A stretch of DNA of 64,000 bases from Cliona cf. orientalis (Eukaryota; Porifera; Demospongiae; Clionaida; Clionaidae), in contig OZ005692.1 of NCBI GenBank assembly GCA_963930775.1, positions 7,736,135 through 7,800,134 on the forward strand. The letters run 5' to 3'. Below the pieces are notes generated by a model, which was not told the DNA's origin, made no database searches, and saw only the letters and a program-made list of their open reading frames with translations. Shown piece by piece: positions 51,186 through 62,729 of this stretch (the stretch's first letter is position 1; each line of letters starts with the position of its first letter). A program made the translations under genes and the position numbers.

Positions 51186-51859
51186 GAAATGCCTGCACTC
51201 TATCATAGTGTAACTGAGTCTCCTCATATCGATTTTTGTTAAACATTATAGTCGGTTCAATTTGGCAATAATATAATAATGATAATATTATTATAATATT
51301 ATTGGGAATTTTAGGTGCACTTCTGGAGTAGCTATTGTTAGGGATTTTTTAAGCACTTGAGAATATTATAGGCCAAAAAAATTACCTGCTCCTAGTAATC
51401 AAAACCTAAATGATCTATTTACTAGTATTCATAATAGTTAGACACTGTTTAGGAGGTTTCTTACTCAGGCTACATTCTTGTAATCCATAGCTAGCTAGAA
51501 ATGGATTCTTATCTTAAGTCTGGCACCTTGGGTGCAGAATATTCTAGCCTGGAATTTATGGGGCGAAAGCTTATGCAAAATGTGTCCTCGCTATGATTAG
51601 CTACCAACATTAAGATTAACAGCTATTATTATTATAGAAGTGTTTATCTATTAGCAAAATAGCTGATGAACCCTGGCCATGTATGCCTTACAGTTTTTCT
51701 GTCTCTCCTCAAGACCATGGTGAAGAGCTGTTTTGTCATTGATTTTATGATCTTACTCAGCATCATGACCGGCTAAACAGCCATGTACAATGTTATTATT
51801 ATAGGCCTCCTAGGGTGAGGACCGAGGATCTTTAACATTACCATGACTTAGTGCTTTAC

Positions 51860-52427
51860 AGCAAGAGTCTACAAACCCCATGCCCAAACAGTATCATAAG
51901 ACTGGAGAGCGTAGCTATGAGGCTATAGAATTTAATGGTAACGGATTACAATGCAAAATTTAATTAGATCTAAACAAAATACTCAGTGTTACGTAACAAA
52001 CAAAGAAGGGTACTCAATACTTTGAGTAAACAATGAATAGCCTTTGATTCCTTTGTGTACAATGGCAGATTCAAGATCAAAGCTGTAAAGCTGGAGTGAA
52101 AAATCGCACCTTTATTGTGCCATGATTAATATATCAACCGCCACAAAAGCCATACCAGATATGACGATCTCACTTAAGTTACTACAATGGTTGTGTTAAT
52201 AAACCAATAAAGTAAGTGAACAATGGCTTCACACCTTAATTCCTTTCTTTTTTCTGTTTCAAAGTGCTTTATGTTCATTGTGTGGGTGTGGTCCTTGGCT
52301 TACAAAGAGTACCTATAAAAGCAGCTTGCGATGCCCGTTTGAACCATTCACATTAGAGAACACTTCGATACTTTGATTCTGTGCAGCACACCCTTTGATT
52401 CTACTGAGCACTACAACCTTGAGAGTC
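51860..52427 (+). promoter_or_regulatory. upstream region of lectin-like gene 3, TATA box 52314-52321
   Basis: The same promoter block as copy 1, very close in sequence, with TATAAAAG at 52314-52321 and the same leader up to the ATG. It begins around CAAACCCCATGCCC at about 51874, as copy 1 does at 21347. Confidence 0.75.
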
Positions 52428-53351
52428 ATGGCTACGATTGATATGGAAGCTAAGACTGGTACGGAATATGGACCAGTGGGATACATTTATCATCTTTCCA
52501 GCAAGAAGCCAATTGGTCCATCTGGAGGAAATTTGGATCCTGCCGATGGCACTGAACTAGTTGTATATGACTCTAAAAAAGAGGCAGACGTTCTTCAATT
52601 CCGATTTGTGCGTGTAAAGGAGTTTGGACACTTTGGATACATTGAGCATGTGGGAAGCAGCAAAGTTGTTCATCCCACTGAAAACAGCGAGTTGGTCTTG
52701 TACAGAGAGAGGAATGTCAATGCCTTGTTTACGTTTGATCTTGAAAGGTATACAATAATTCATCGAAACAGCAAACATTGGCACATTGAAGGGGATGATC
52801 CAACACCCAAAAATGGTACAGCTTGCCTCCTTCAGAAGCATCAACTAAATGATCATAAGATGGGGTCCAGCAAAGCAGAGTCAAAGGATGCCACAATCAA
52901 TGATGCTGCAAAATTTTACTTTGGCAAAATTGATGCTCACCACTTGTATCCTTACTCTAAGTCATTTCCAAACATGTCACATAATTGGAAACTGTTGCAA
53001 GCTTTTATTGCACCCAAGACATCTCGATCTTTCGTGATTAACTACAAAGTTGGTCGGGTGAAAGAATTCTCTGAAACAATCACACATGCTTGGAAAATTT
53101 CAGCAGAAGTAGCATACCAGTTTCTTAAGAGCAGTGTTGGTTATGATGGGTCTATTTCATTGGCTGAAACAAGTACATTGATGGAAGAAAAGAGTGTGTC
53201 ACTCACAATTGATGTTAAAGAAGGTGATACAGTTTGCGTGTGGCAATACGTGCACTGCCTCGCTGAATTTGGTGACGAGATTGTATTCCTGAGCAATATC
53301 ATCTGCGACACAGACAGCCTCGATAAGAAGCCAGATGTATATTATGCTTAA
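52428..53351 (+). CDS. beta-trefoil lectin-like protein, copy 3 (intact)
   Basis: 307 aa, single exon, start MATIDMEAKTGTEYG at 52428; earlier in-frame TTG codons are in the leader. Trefoil-like units are GYIYHLSSKKPIGP, GYIEHVGSSKVVHP and YTIIHRNSKHWHIEG. There is an extra short loop (QLNDHKMGSS) before the second domain, compared with copy 1. The C-terminal domain is complete: WKLLQAFIAPKTSRSFVINY, ISLAETSTLMEEKSVSLTID, VCVWQYVHCLAEF. It is followed by the convergent myristoylation-type gene. This is probably the parental arrangement of the 21.3-25.5 kb copy, because PHF10 is more complete on this side. Confidence 0.75.
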   Translation: MATIDMEAKTGTEYGPVGYIYHLSSKKPIGPSGGNLDPADGTELVVYDSKKEADVLQFRFVRVKEFGHFGYIEHVGSSKVVHPTENSELVLYRERNVNALFTFDLERYTIIHRNSKHWHIEGDDPTPKNGTACLLQKHQLNDHKMGSSKAESKDATINDAAKFYFGKIDAHHLYPYSKSFPNMSHNWKLLQAFIAPKTSRSFVINYKVGRVKEFSETITHAWKISAEVAYQFLKSSVGYDGSISLAETSTLMEEKSVSLTIDVKEGDTVCVWQYVHCLAEFGDEIVFLSNIICDTDSLDKKPDVYYA

Positions 53352-54112
53352 AAACGGCCTGGATACTGGATAGTGATGTGATCTGTCACACCAAAAGCTT
53401 AAAGACCCTATAATATCTACCCTTTAGTTCAAAAATGGCTAAAATTTATCTTCATCCCATATATGCAGACTTCATAATATTATGCAAAATTTTATGGCAG
53501 TACCACACATACTTTGCTGAGTCAGCTAAGAAGTTACTGCACTATGCATGATGATAGGACCAGGACGCATGATCAGTAATTTTAATATTTAGCACCCCAA
53601 CATAATAATAGCTATAAAAAATATTTTATACCCCCTTTCATGTAAAAAATATTCTGCACTTAGGGTGCAAGATAGCATGGATTTTAAGGGATATGTATGA
53701 ATTTCAGATACCGATTCCTGCATGGCCATAGCTAAGCATGTTGCACAGAAGATGGAAAGTATCATAAGCCTAGAATTACAGGTGGAAGATTCCATACAAT
53801 TAGTGCAATCCACAGCTGGCTAGCTAGAAGTGCATTCTTATCCTAAGTCTGTTACACTTCGGGTGTGGAATATCCTAGCCTGGAATGTAGGACGATAGCT
53901 ATTACAAAAAAAAAAAATGTATCCTCGTTACAGCCCCACATCTATAACATTATAATGTATAGCTTGAGGATTGAGGGTCCTGAGAAGTAGTTTAGTTGAG
54001 AATCATTCAATAAAACATATATTATTATTAATTTGTAATTGAAGTAGGTATTTTTCCAAGTATAAGCTATTATGCTAAGCAGTATTTGCTACAATTAATG
54101 TCATGTGTGCAC
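53352..54112. other. spacer between convergent genes
   Basis: Shares a block around 53815-53890 with 23515-23600 and 51490-51560 (ATCCTAGCCTGGAATGTAGG here). A poly-A run lies at about 53907-53918. No gene seen. Confidence 0.6.
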
Positions 54113-54694
54113 TCAAAATTTTTGAAGAAACTTCAAGTAGACATTGTCATTATCATCCTTGAGAAGAAGGTCTGCCTTACATAATCCACCAATTAGCACA
54201 TATCGAGAGATACCTGGCTCTTTAGTGATAAGGTGGCAGATTGCTACGTTAAACCTTTGAGCATCTGAATTTGCATCTGTGCGGCTGACATAGAAATATA
54301 ACCAGTTTGTCAAGGCAGAGTTTGGCTGCGTGGTCTCCCATAGGGAATCTTGATCCGAAAGATGCTGTGGCCAATGATCAGTTTTAGCAACCTCAAACAG
54401 CTCCTTGAGATCATCGTAGTCACTCTGATGCAGCTTGAGATCTTCTTTCCACTTGGTCAAAGTATTCATCAAGTCCTTTTTGCTGACAGCGGTAGCCTGC
54501 CTTGATAGTAGTTCCATGTTATCTTCATTTTTGGAGAATTTATCGAATCCCCTCTTCACATCAGTTTTATTGTCCTTTATTGGAGCAGATAGCCTTTTGC
54601 TCTTGAATATCATGTCCTCAGACTCTTTACTGATGGATTCAATGTTCACAAACTCTGGATTCTCATTGAAGAACCAACTGTAGCAATTGCCCAT
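54113..54694 (-). CDS. myristoylation-type protein, copy 2 (intact)
   Basis: 193 aa from ATG at 54692-54694: MGNCYSWFFNENPEF. Gly2, Cys4 and Ser6 make a strong dual myristoylation/palmitoylation signal, so plasma-membrane attachment is predicted. The rest is mixed alpha/beta without a recognised domain: SEDMIFKSKRLSAPIKD, ELLSRQATAVSKKDL, a conserved TNWLYFYVSRTDA, and a C-terminal block CHLITKEPGISRYVLIGGLC followed by KADLLLKDDNDNVYL. An open frame extends upstream only through a TTG, so the MGNC start is preferred. It is convergent to the lectin-like gene and divergent from PHF10 with about 270 bp between starts. Confidence 0.7.
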   Translation of the reverse strand: MGNCYSWFFNENPEFVNIESISKESEDMIFKSKRLSAPIKDNKTDVKRGFDKFSKNEDNMELLSRQATAVSKKDLMNTLTKWKEDLKLHQSDYDDLKELFEVAKTDHWPQHLSDQDSLWETTQPNSALTNWLYFYVSRTDANSDAQRFNVAICHLITKEPGISRYVLIGGLCKADLLLKDDNDNVYLKFLQKF

Positions 54695-54961
54695 CTTAGC
54701 TCTGATAGACCAGGTAGCTAGTCTCAAAGACAAGAGAGCTTGAACTTTTAATAGGCTCTGAAATAATTAGTGAATCTTGTTCGGAGAAAAGAGAGAATTT
54801 GACTGTCACAGTGTACTCGAGTAGAGCATAGCTACAGAGCCTACCTTCAAATTTTGGCGGGATAAGGCCAACGTTTGCGCATGCGTACTTAACCCTATTT
54901 CCCGCCAAAAACCTCACGTTTAGAACATGGTAATGGTCGATGTTTCAAGACTGAGCATGAG
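54695..54961. promoter_or_regulatory. divergent promoter of the MG-type gene and PHF10
   Basis: TTTTGGCGGGA (54852-54862) and ATTTCCCGCCAAAA (54897-54910) are opposed E2F-type sites, with an NRF1-type core TGCGCATGCGTA (54876-54887) between them. The three sites fall within 60 bp, as in compact bidirectional promoters of housekeeping or cell-cycle genes. No TATA box is seen, in contrast to the lectin-like genes. Confidence 0.7.
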
Positions 54962-56990
54962 ATGGATGACGAATCTGTTGGCAAGGTAAATATGGAGTGA
55001 TACACCATCTCAACTCACAAATTATATGGCGTCTTGTCTTTAGCAAATTCGAAAACGTTCTCGTTCTGTGAGCGTGGACAGTAACAGCGTCGAGTCTGAG
55101 ACCCAGGAGTCAGGCTCTGCGGTAGCCACTGACTACTTCCCAGCCAGTAAGCTGTTTGAGTACCAGTGGCCGCTGGGAGATGAAGGGGCAGAGCACTACA
55201 TGCTCCAGGAACACGTCAAGGAGTACCTCGACATAAGGGGGATTCAACGAAAATATCCTGGTCAGTTTGACAATCTGTCGCTACTTGAATAGACTAACGT
55301 ATCACCTTACTCTCTGTAGCATGCATACCCTTGTTCCGAGGCTCCTCCCAACAAAAGTCGGGACTGGGGATGAGGCTACACTCCCCGCCACTTGCTTTTA
55401 TATGTACCTTTCTTTCATAGTGGGATTTTATACAATGTATACGTAACATGTACATATATTACTAGGACAGTGTGTATGTGTGTTTGGGGGGGGGGGATCT
55501 ATGTTATTTTGTTTTATCTCCAGTAGCGATTTACTTTTCTGTGGTTATGAGGTAATTATGATGTAACCTATAGTGTACTCCATGTCTGCGAGTGGGGCAT
55601 TGTGTGTACGATATCGATGACTTACCACATGCACCTGTATTACTATGCATACACAAGTATATTAGTCTCTTCTTCTAAATGCAGATGTAACACGCCGAAA
55701 TTTGGATGTTGATGAGAGGCGATATTTAGTTGGAAGGGGTGTGGTCACGGAGATACAAAGCAATATGGGTGAGTATAGAGTACATTCACACATCTGTGTA
55801 ATCGTAGCATTTCAATATGCGTCCACCTGTATCAAGAATATATCGTCACATTCACTCAAGTGACACCTTTATAAGGTCACTTTTGTTTACTAAATTAGGA
55901 AAATAGTATTAATTTTTTTGAATTCTAAAATCTGTACCCATGAATGCTTATAGCTATGCCTACTGTGCATTTTGGGAGGATATTTCTATTTACCCATGGT
56001 ACACATGTAGGTTTGGTTGGTCTCTGCAGTGAGGAGGTGCAGGAGCTGATGGCTGAAGAACACCCTCAGAAGTATCAGGAGTACATTGCCGTCGTCCAGG
56101 AGAGAGAATTCCAAGCAACACGCAGGAAAAAGATAATGGAGTCCAAGAGAATAGCAATACTGGTGAGACTGACACCTACAACTACTTTTATTGCTATTAC
56201 AGATTTGAAGGAGAGAGAAAGTGAGAGAGGGGAGGGGAGAGAGAGAGAGGGAGAGAGGGAGAGGGAGAGAGAAGAACGTCCATTCCACTGCTATTCTTCA
56301 TAAGTTTCTTTTATCTGCTGCAGGCTGAGAATCAAGACTCAGAGTGTGCCTCACCAGAGATCCTAGCCAAGTCAATCTATCTAACTGTGGAGTACAATGC
56401 TAAGTTAGCGGAGCAGAGGAGAACCACCAGACATATGTACCTGGACACACAAACTAAGGTGAATTTACATACATTTGCATACTGATGAACTTATATCGCA
56501 TATGCCCTATATCTAGAGGTGCTTTACATGTACACGATACTTCAGGCTTAGCCTAACGCACTTGTACACTGCAAATGGAGGCCTTCATGTTAATTCATAT
56601 CTTCTGCCAAACTGTACTAGAGCATCACAGATCCTTCAATCTACATTTAATAGTCAGTGAATATTGCTGCTCGCCTCGTATCCATGTTTTTCAACATGGT
56701 TGCATGGATACTTGTCCGGCTAATTGCTGCTACATAATTATTTCCAACATTTCCGAACAATTGGGTCGATTCTGTACACCAATTGCTATAGTCACTGTAT
56801 GCTTTCATCACCCTACACATAGATCACCCATATCCCTCGCCATCTCCCAGTTGTGCGTGAGTTGTCTCCAGAGAGCTACTATCCCGTGGCCTTCCTACCC
56901 GGCCAGTACAGTGACGATACACACCACAGGAGATGAACGGGTTGCCAATGAACACAGCCATATGGAGCTACTGGCACCCGAGGTCTGTAT
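54962..56990 (+). CDS. PHF10: PHF10 (BAF45a/SAYP-type) N-terminal exons
   Basis: Exons: 54962-54985 (MDDESVGK), 55044-55260, 55685-55768, 56011-56162, 56324-56458 and 56823 to about 56990. All junctions up to the last are GT-AG and in phase. The second exon has the SAY-domain core [20 protein letters not shown], followed by [17 protein letters not shown]. Later exons give [38 protein letters not shown] and [15 protein letters not shown]. All follow human PHF10 in order. PHF10 is a subunit of the PBAF chromatin-remodelling complex in the nucleus. In the last exon the match [17 protein letters not shown] (cf. RYSPDELRYLPLNTALY) needs two register changes. The C-terminal PHD fingers were not found before the LRR exons at 57.3 kb, so the gene may be shortened, or its end may lie elsewhere. 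Confidence 0.85.
55515..55655. repeat. short derivative of the 7527-8074 element
   Basis: Within a PHF10 intron. TTACTTTTCTGTGGTTATGA, then TTACCACATGCACC, match the two ends of the longer element with the middle missing. A poly-G run lies at about 55489-55497. Confidence 0.65.
56206..56275. repeat. (GA)n-rich tract
   Basis: Imperfect GAGA/GGGA repeat in the PHF10 intron between exons 4 and 5. Confidence 0.9.
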
Positions 56991-57332
56991 GATGTAACTT
57001 AAAATTTAATGTACATGTATTATTATACAAACAGAATGAATATTGATTTCTCTTTACTTCATAGAGCACACAGTTACGGTCAGCCATGGGCACACACATG
57101 TAGCCACAGTGTGAACATGCACAGTTATTGACACATTTATTAGCAAGATGAATTTATCTCCACTAGTATAATATATATACCACTGGTATAGATAACGGAT
57201 GTTGCCCAAGAACACAACTGTTTGTTTTTGCTAACAAGGCACTGCATGGTTCATAGTAATTGAGACACCAACACGTCTGTGACTTCACTGGATCAAATAC
57301 ATTGTAATAATCATGTCTGTTCTCTTCCACAG

Positions 57333-57696
57333 TCTTCGGGACAGCAGCCTCACAGATGAGAGCATACCACACTTAATAGAGCTGATTGAATCAGCCAGGA
57401 ATCTTGAGAAGCTTGATCTTCGGTAAGTTATGCTATCACTTTACACACCTCATAATAAACATTAATTCACTGATCCATGAATCCAGTACACACAACTATT
57501 AATAATAATAATTATTATTATTGTCATGACTATGATTATCATGATTGTACATGTATGCAGAAGAACTGGAGTGGAATCAGCGAACCGCTTCACTCGAGAA
57601 GGAGTGGAACAAATAGAGAAGGCAGTGAGAGAAAGAAACTCAACACAAGATATGAATGAACTGGAGTTGTCAATAGATGAACCAAGAGCCAACTAG
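57333..57696 (+). CDS. leucine-rich-repeat protein, 3' exons
   Basis: Exon 57333-57422 (acceptor TTCCACAG, donor GTAAGT) encodes LRDSSLTDESIPHLIELIES then ARNLEKLDLR, a ribonuclease-inhibitor-type LRR. Exon 57561-57696 continues in phase with NRFTREGVEQIEKAVRERNS and ends ...DEPRAN, stop. Such repeats occur in NLR-like and tropomodulin/CARMIL-like proteins. Too little is present to say which. No earlier exon is evident between PHF10's last exon and 57333. It could in principle be spliced from upstream PHF10 exons, but nothing shows that. Confidence 0.65.
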
Positions 57697-58280
57697 ACAT
57701 GACATTGTAAGTATTGTATCAATTACATAATAATATAGCACAAAGTCATGCATTATCTATGCAATAACCATTCACAAGTAAGCCCACAACGTTATACCAT
57801 TTTTTTTGTATACAGCAAAATTATTGTGCAGCATTCATTTCCATTGTGCAACAATAATAGATCTACCATAGATACATGTATGTGTGTAATGTTTGCATGA
57901 GTGTCAGTTGTAGTGGTAGCTGTCTCTCTTTGATCTCTACAGATGACAACAAAACTAACATCACCACTAATCATTACTATTAACTCTCTAGCCTAATCCC
58001 CAGGACAGAGGCCGTCCCGGCTTTCAACATTACACAAGAAAAGCTGGAGGGCCTGGAATCAGAAGTCATGTGACTGTGATTTTATCCATACAAAAAGTAT
58101 AATATTATCCTTAAAGGGTGAAAAAGTAAAGTTCAGGATGTTGCCATTGAAAACGTGTAAGGCTTTGAAACTATCAAGTGACTACTTTTATATAAAGAGC
58201 AAAAAACTGAAATTTGAAAAAGGCTGGCTCTTCAAAGTGACCTTTGTACCTGTGTCATTGTGGAGCAAAGTCATGTGATT
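57697..58280. other. spacer between convergent gene ends
   Basis: AT-rich, no gene recognised. Confidence 0.5.
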
Positions 58281-61200
58281 TCAGATACCAGGCCCTCCCG
58301 CTTTTGATTTACATTGAAAGCTGGGAGTGAGCGTGGAGATGAGGCTACTGTAATAATGTATGAGATGCATAACTCTTACCTGATCATATTGGTAAGGTGC
58401 TGGGTTGCTCCTGGCCTGGGAGTGAGAGGGAGGCGGAGGGAGAAACAACTGACAATCATCACCAGAGACTCCGCCATGGGAAGGGGGTGTGGCATAGTGA
58501 GGGGAGTGGGAGGGGCCAGAGGGATAAGGAAGGGCACTCCATCGAGATGGAGAGGGACCTGTATAATTATAGTCTGGATACAATCATTAATGATGAAGCA
58601 GGCCAGCCAGTACTATTAAGTTTTATAGTGTTGGTCATGTAGAAATAATTAACTCACCACTCTGTCTTCTCCATGGAGACTGCTGACCAGACCACTGCTC
58701 ATCATACCCACCACCGTAGCTCCATGAAGTTTGACCTCCTCCTGGACTTGCAGCATACCCACTGGCACCACCCGACGACCGTGACCTTCTCTGCCCCTGC
58801 TCATAAGGACTTGACGAGTTCCATCCCATATCCCCTCCCCCTCCTCCTTCTCCTTGCCTATAGTATACATTCTGTGGCTGGTCCCTGGCCCAGCTGTTGT
58901 AGCTGTTGCCACTGTGACTCGGTGAGTTGTAGTAGCCTCCTCCTCCATAGGCTGAGCTAGGTGAGGGAGCCAGTCCACGGAAGCCATGGCTCTCTCCTTG
59001 AGAGCTGTAGTACTCACCACCTCTCTCTCTTTCTCCTCCACTGCTCTGATGAGGGGAACCAGCATCACTGCCTCCTAAGGAATGTCTGTACATGTGTGCG
59101 GAAAACGCTTGAAATTGACAAAACCGGTATTTCTATACAGATTTCACTCTCCTTTCACTATTTATTTCACAATTTCACTCATTGACAAGAGCTAGGGGCA
59201 TATGCCTAGTGCTAACTCCAGGGAGAGGGACAAACACAAATTGGGGGGAGGGGGGAGGGGGTGAGGGGTATCGAAGGCATCTTCTGCCTGAAATAAACCC
59301 TTTCTTTTATTTTGGCATTTTGTGGGGGTGGGGATTCAGGGAAAAGCCTGGTTCAACTTCACATGCTAGCTAAAGCTAAGAAGCTTACATGTATCTCGAC
59401 GAATCCATGTACATGTACAATGCAGCAGTTTCTATACACCTAGCCCACAATTAAAACCAGCCAGTCCCCTTTCTCAGTCCTCACCTGATCATTCTGCTGG
59501 CCGGCTGTGGTGTGCTGTAGCTCCTGTGGGGTCCCTCTCGCTGACTGAAGCCTATCTGAGGCTGATAGGGACCCAGCACTCCTCGACCCTTCAGTGTCTG
59601 CGGTGGCATGGTGACGCTGGGGAGGAGTTGGCTTCAAAGATGTAGTCATCAGGATAGTGAGGGTCTCTGAAACAAGCACTGCAGTGAGATAGAGATTGTT
59701 TAGCCAAGGGCTCATAGACTCCTCAATTTGGTATGTAGCAGTATTATGTACATGTGGGCACTCAGAGTAGAATTGGAACATTGCATTAACTTGGTCAATA
59801 GTAAGTTTTCTACATAGATTTATACCAATATGGGGTAGAAATTTTCTGGTAGATGTTTGAGTCAATATGTTGTACCCCTACCCAATGACAGGCTGATTAT
59901 TCACATTTATCATACACGATATACATAAATATTGCATAGTCACATATACTACAAGCAAGTAAACCTATTTAAAGCACTCTAAACAGTATTCAGTGATTTC
60001 TTTCATTGAAATATCTTCATGTGCATCCTTAAATGACTCGTTTAGCCTCTTTCTAGGGTGTAGGGTATTCAGCTTGACCTTCAAGGCATGCCGCACAGGG
60101 TCTGAGTGAGCATTGGCAATTCAGCAGCTACAATTTACAGGAAAATTGGGCTACAAAGTCCAAATGTGAAGATATAAGAACCTGTTATAGCTTACACACA
60201 ATAGTTAGCACTTTCATCTCACCTTAGAGGTACATAGAGGATCGGTTCTCCACTGAGCAGTACTTGACCCCATGCCATTACACAACATCAAGTCATGTGG
60301 TCGGTCACGTGATCCCGTTACCGTGACAACTATACCACTATAAACATTCTACATGCATCTAAGGTGGACATGCAAAAGTTGAGGGCAAGATCATTAACCC
60401 TTTGGTAGCTAGATATATGAAAACTTTAGGCGCTTTTTTCAAAAAATAACCAAGCTAATGCAATGTTCCAATTCTACTCTGAGCGCCCACACATGTATAT
60501 CTAGTATTACGAATAATATAGTAACTACCGTGTTTATGCTAATAGAACACAAGCCAAAATAATAATTACATGTATGATCTTAACTTTCATGCAATTTTCA
60601 GGTAAAGGTCGTCATATTCTGCGTTAAGATACACTATGAAAGTCCTAGAATGTGCATTTTTCTTGTGCAAATTAGATCTTGTGTTTTATTAGCATAACCA
60701 CGGTACTCACATTTTGATACACCAGTAACTGCTACTCACCAGATGGCGTATGATTTCTTGATGTCTTTCAGAGAAGGTACGGGGGACTCGACCGTTCCCC
60801 CCAGATCACACACCCTCACCATACGATGGTCGGTGGACAGAGTTCCCCGCAGGCCATGAGCAAGGTCAGGGTTCATCTCAGCCGACTGAAATGACAATTA
60901 TTATTTTTTTAGACAATCGGGATACATTAGTACATCTTCATGTCTACACTGGTGGTCTTAAAACAACAATATTTTTCCAGAGATGAAGAAATTTGCAGCT
61001 ACTGACCTGTTCCTGTTCTCGTAAAGCATCTTGAACACTGGGCAGAGCCTGTTGTAGCGGTAGACAAATATGCGATCGGATCCTAGACTGTTCCTGTCAG
61101 CTGAAAGTAAAAAAGAATCTTACTCCCAGGTACATGTAAGTGCCCATTTCATGGTGGGCCAAAATTTAGAGTTATGTTTAAACGCCCATGGGCCCTTAGC

Positions 61201-62729
61201 TACCACGGTGATATGGCTAGCACCAAATCATTGGTCAGACAACTGATTCATCAATATTTGAAAATGTCATACACGTGCACTGTCAGTAGAAACTCCGGCA
61301 AAATATTATTATTATCATGAACTGACCTTCATATGCGGTGAGGTTTGGGTAGACTGAGGAGAGTACTTGGAGGAGGTGTCGTTCATCGACAAACGGCAGT
61401 AGAGCCACGCCCTGCCACGCCCACTTCTTGCCATTGAGGTCAACTTTGAAGTTGGTAGGATAGAAATCAATGATAGGAGAGTCAGGGAGAGGAGGACAAG
61501 GAAGGAGGGAGATAGAAGAAAGAAGATGGGGGAGGGGGGAAGAGAGACATAATTATACAGTGAGAGGGAGTAGTTATCTATGCAGGGGAATGAAGGAAGA
61601 GAGAGAGGGGGGGGGTGGGGGGAGGGACAGAGAGAGAAAGAGAGACAAACACAGCCTACATCTTTCATCATCAATTCCCTCCATGACAGGGGCAGGAACT
61701 TCCCACTGGATGCTGGGAACACTCCCATGAGCTGCTCGAGGGGGGCAAAGGGCGTCGTCACTCGATCAAAGTCATTGTGAACCCTGGTGATGTTCTTGAA
61801 GTCAGAGGCAAACGGAGCATAGTGGTAGGGGTAGAACCACTTCCAAGAGGGACAGCCCTGTACACAAAGTTACAGATGTAGGATTGTATATCTAATTACT
61901 TTTAAAGCTGGGAGAAAAATTCTGGAAATATTTGAAAAATGATTAACAAGTTAAGATGCTTACTCATACATACACGTACATGTATGTATGTAAACGATCA
62001 CCAGTGAAGTGTGTTGATTGATGAGTACTTGCAAACCAGTTCCAGCTCCACAAAAAGGGCTGGTATATCATAATTATAAGGGCTACCAAAGACAATTGAA
62101 TACCTCCCATAATAATATTAAACATACTGCACACACATGTATATACACCTTGTATATAGGGTATCCAACGAAAAAATCAAACTTTCCAAAAACCGCTCAT
62201 TTTTTGGTATTTAGCTAGCCTACTGGGACAGTCCCTAAATCTCGAATGATACTGTGCAAAATTACTCTTACATGGAGATACAAAAATTTGGCGTTTTTTG
62301 GCAAAATTGTCGCGCCAGATGATTAATATGCTCCAACCTGTGATTTATTGTGGCTGCCTTACTAAATTGATCATCCTCATCCAGTGACTGCATGAGGAAG
62401 CATTTACCATACTGTATAACGATGGTGCCCCACATTTTGGCGAATTTTGCCAAAATTTGGTGAATAATTAAAGTCTCGATATCTCGGAAAATGAACATGG
62501 GGGCGTGACCTAGAGTGAGAATCAGTGTTAGTCCAAGAACATCTTCGTCCTACCAGAGTTTTGAAAAGTTTTGAAAAACTTCATTTTTTTGTGTGGAAAC
62601 CCTATTGTATATATCTATACTATTACATCTACCTGGTAGTAGTATCCCAGCACCCAGCAGAGGCCGCAGGTGTACTGCTCCACCAGGCTGCAGATAAACT
62701 CATCGTCATCGCTGGGTACGCCGAACTTG
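58281..62729 (-). CDS. XRN2: XRN2 5'-3' exoribonuclease, 3' half
   Basis: Exons, right to left: 62633-62729 ([20 protein letters not shown]), 61660-61857 ([20 protein letters not shown], then [20 protein letters not shown]), 61327 to about 61485 ([20 protein letters not shown]), 61007-61100 ([12 protein letters not shown]), 60740-60885, about 60223-60290, 59485-59666 ([28 protein letters not shown]), 58658-59074 and 58281-58558. The order and motifs follow XRN2, the nuclear exonuclease acting in transcription termination and rRNA processing. The last two exons are the expected Gly/Ser/Tyr/Pro-rich tail ([20 protein letters not shown]). The catalytic N-terminal half is absent: at about 62726 the sequence turns into a second copy of the tail exon. 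One register change is needed inside 59485-59666, and the acceptor for the 61.4 kb exon is not a clear AG. Confidence 0.85.
61485..61650. repeat. GA/GGA-rich intron tract
   Basis: Purine-rich low-complexity stretch (AGGGAGGGACAGAGAGAGAA) between two XRN2 exons; on the transcribed strand it is a long pyrimidine tract. Confidence 0.85.

Noticed and set aside
58314-58960. Plus-strand open frames opposite the XRN2 tail exons
   Set aside because: They are shadows of the Gly/Ser/Pro-rich minus-strand exons, whose splice sites and homology are clear.
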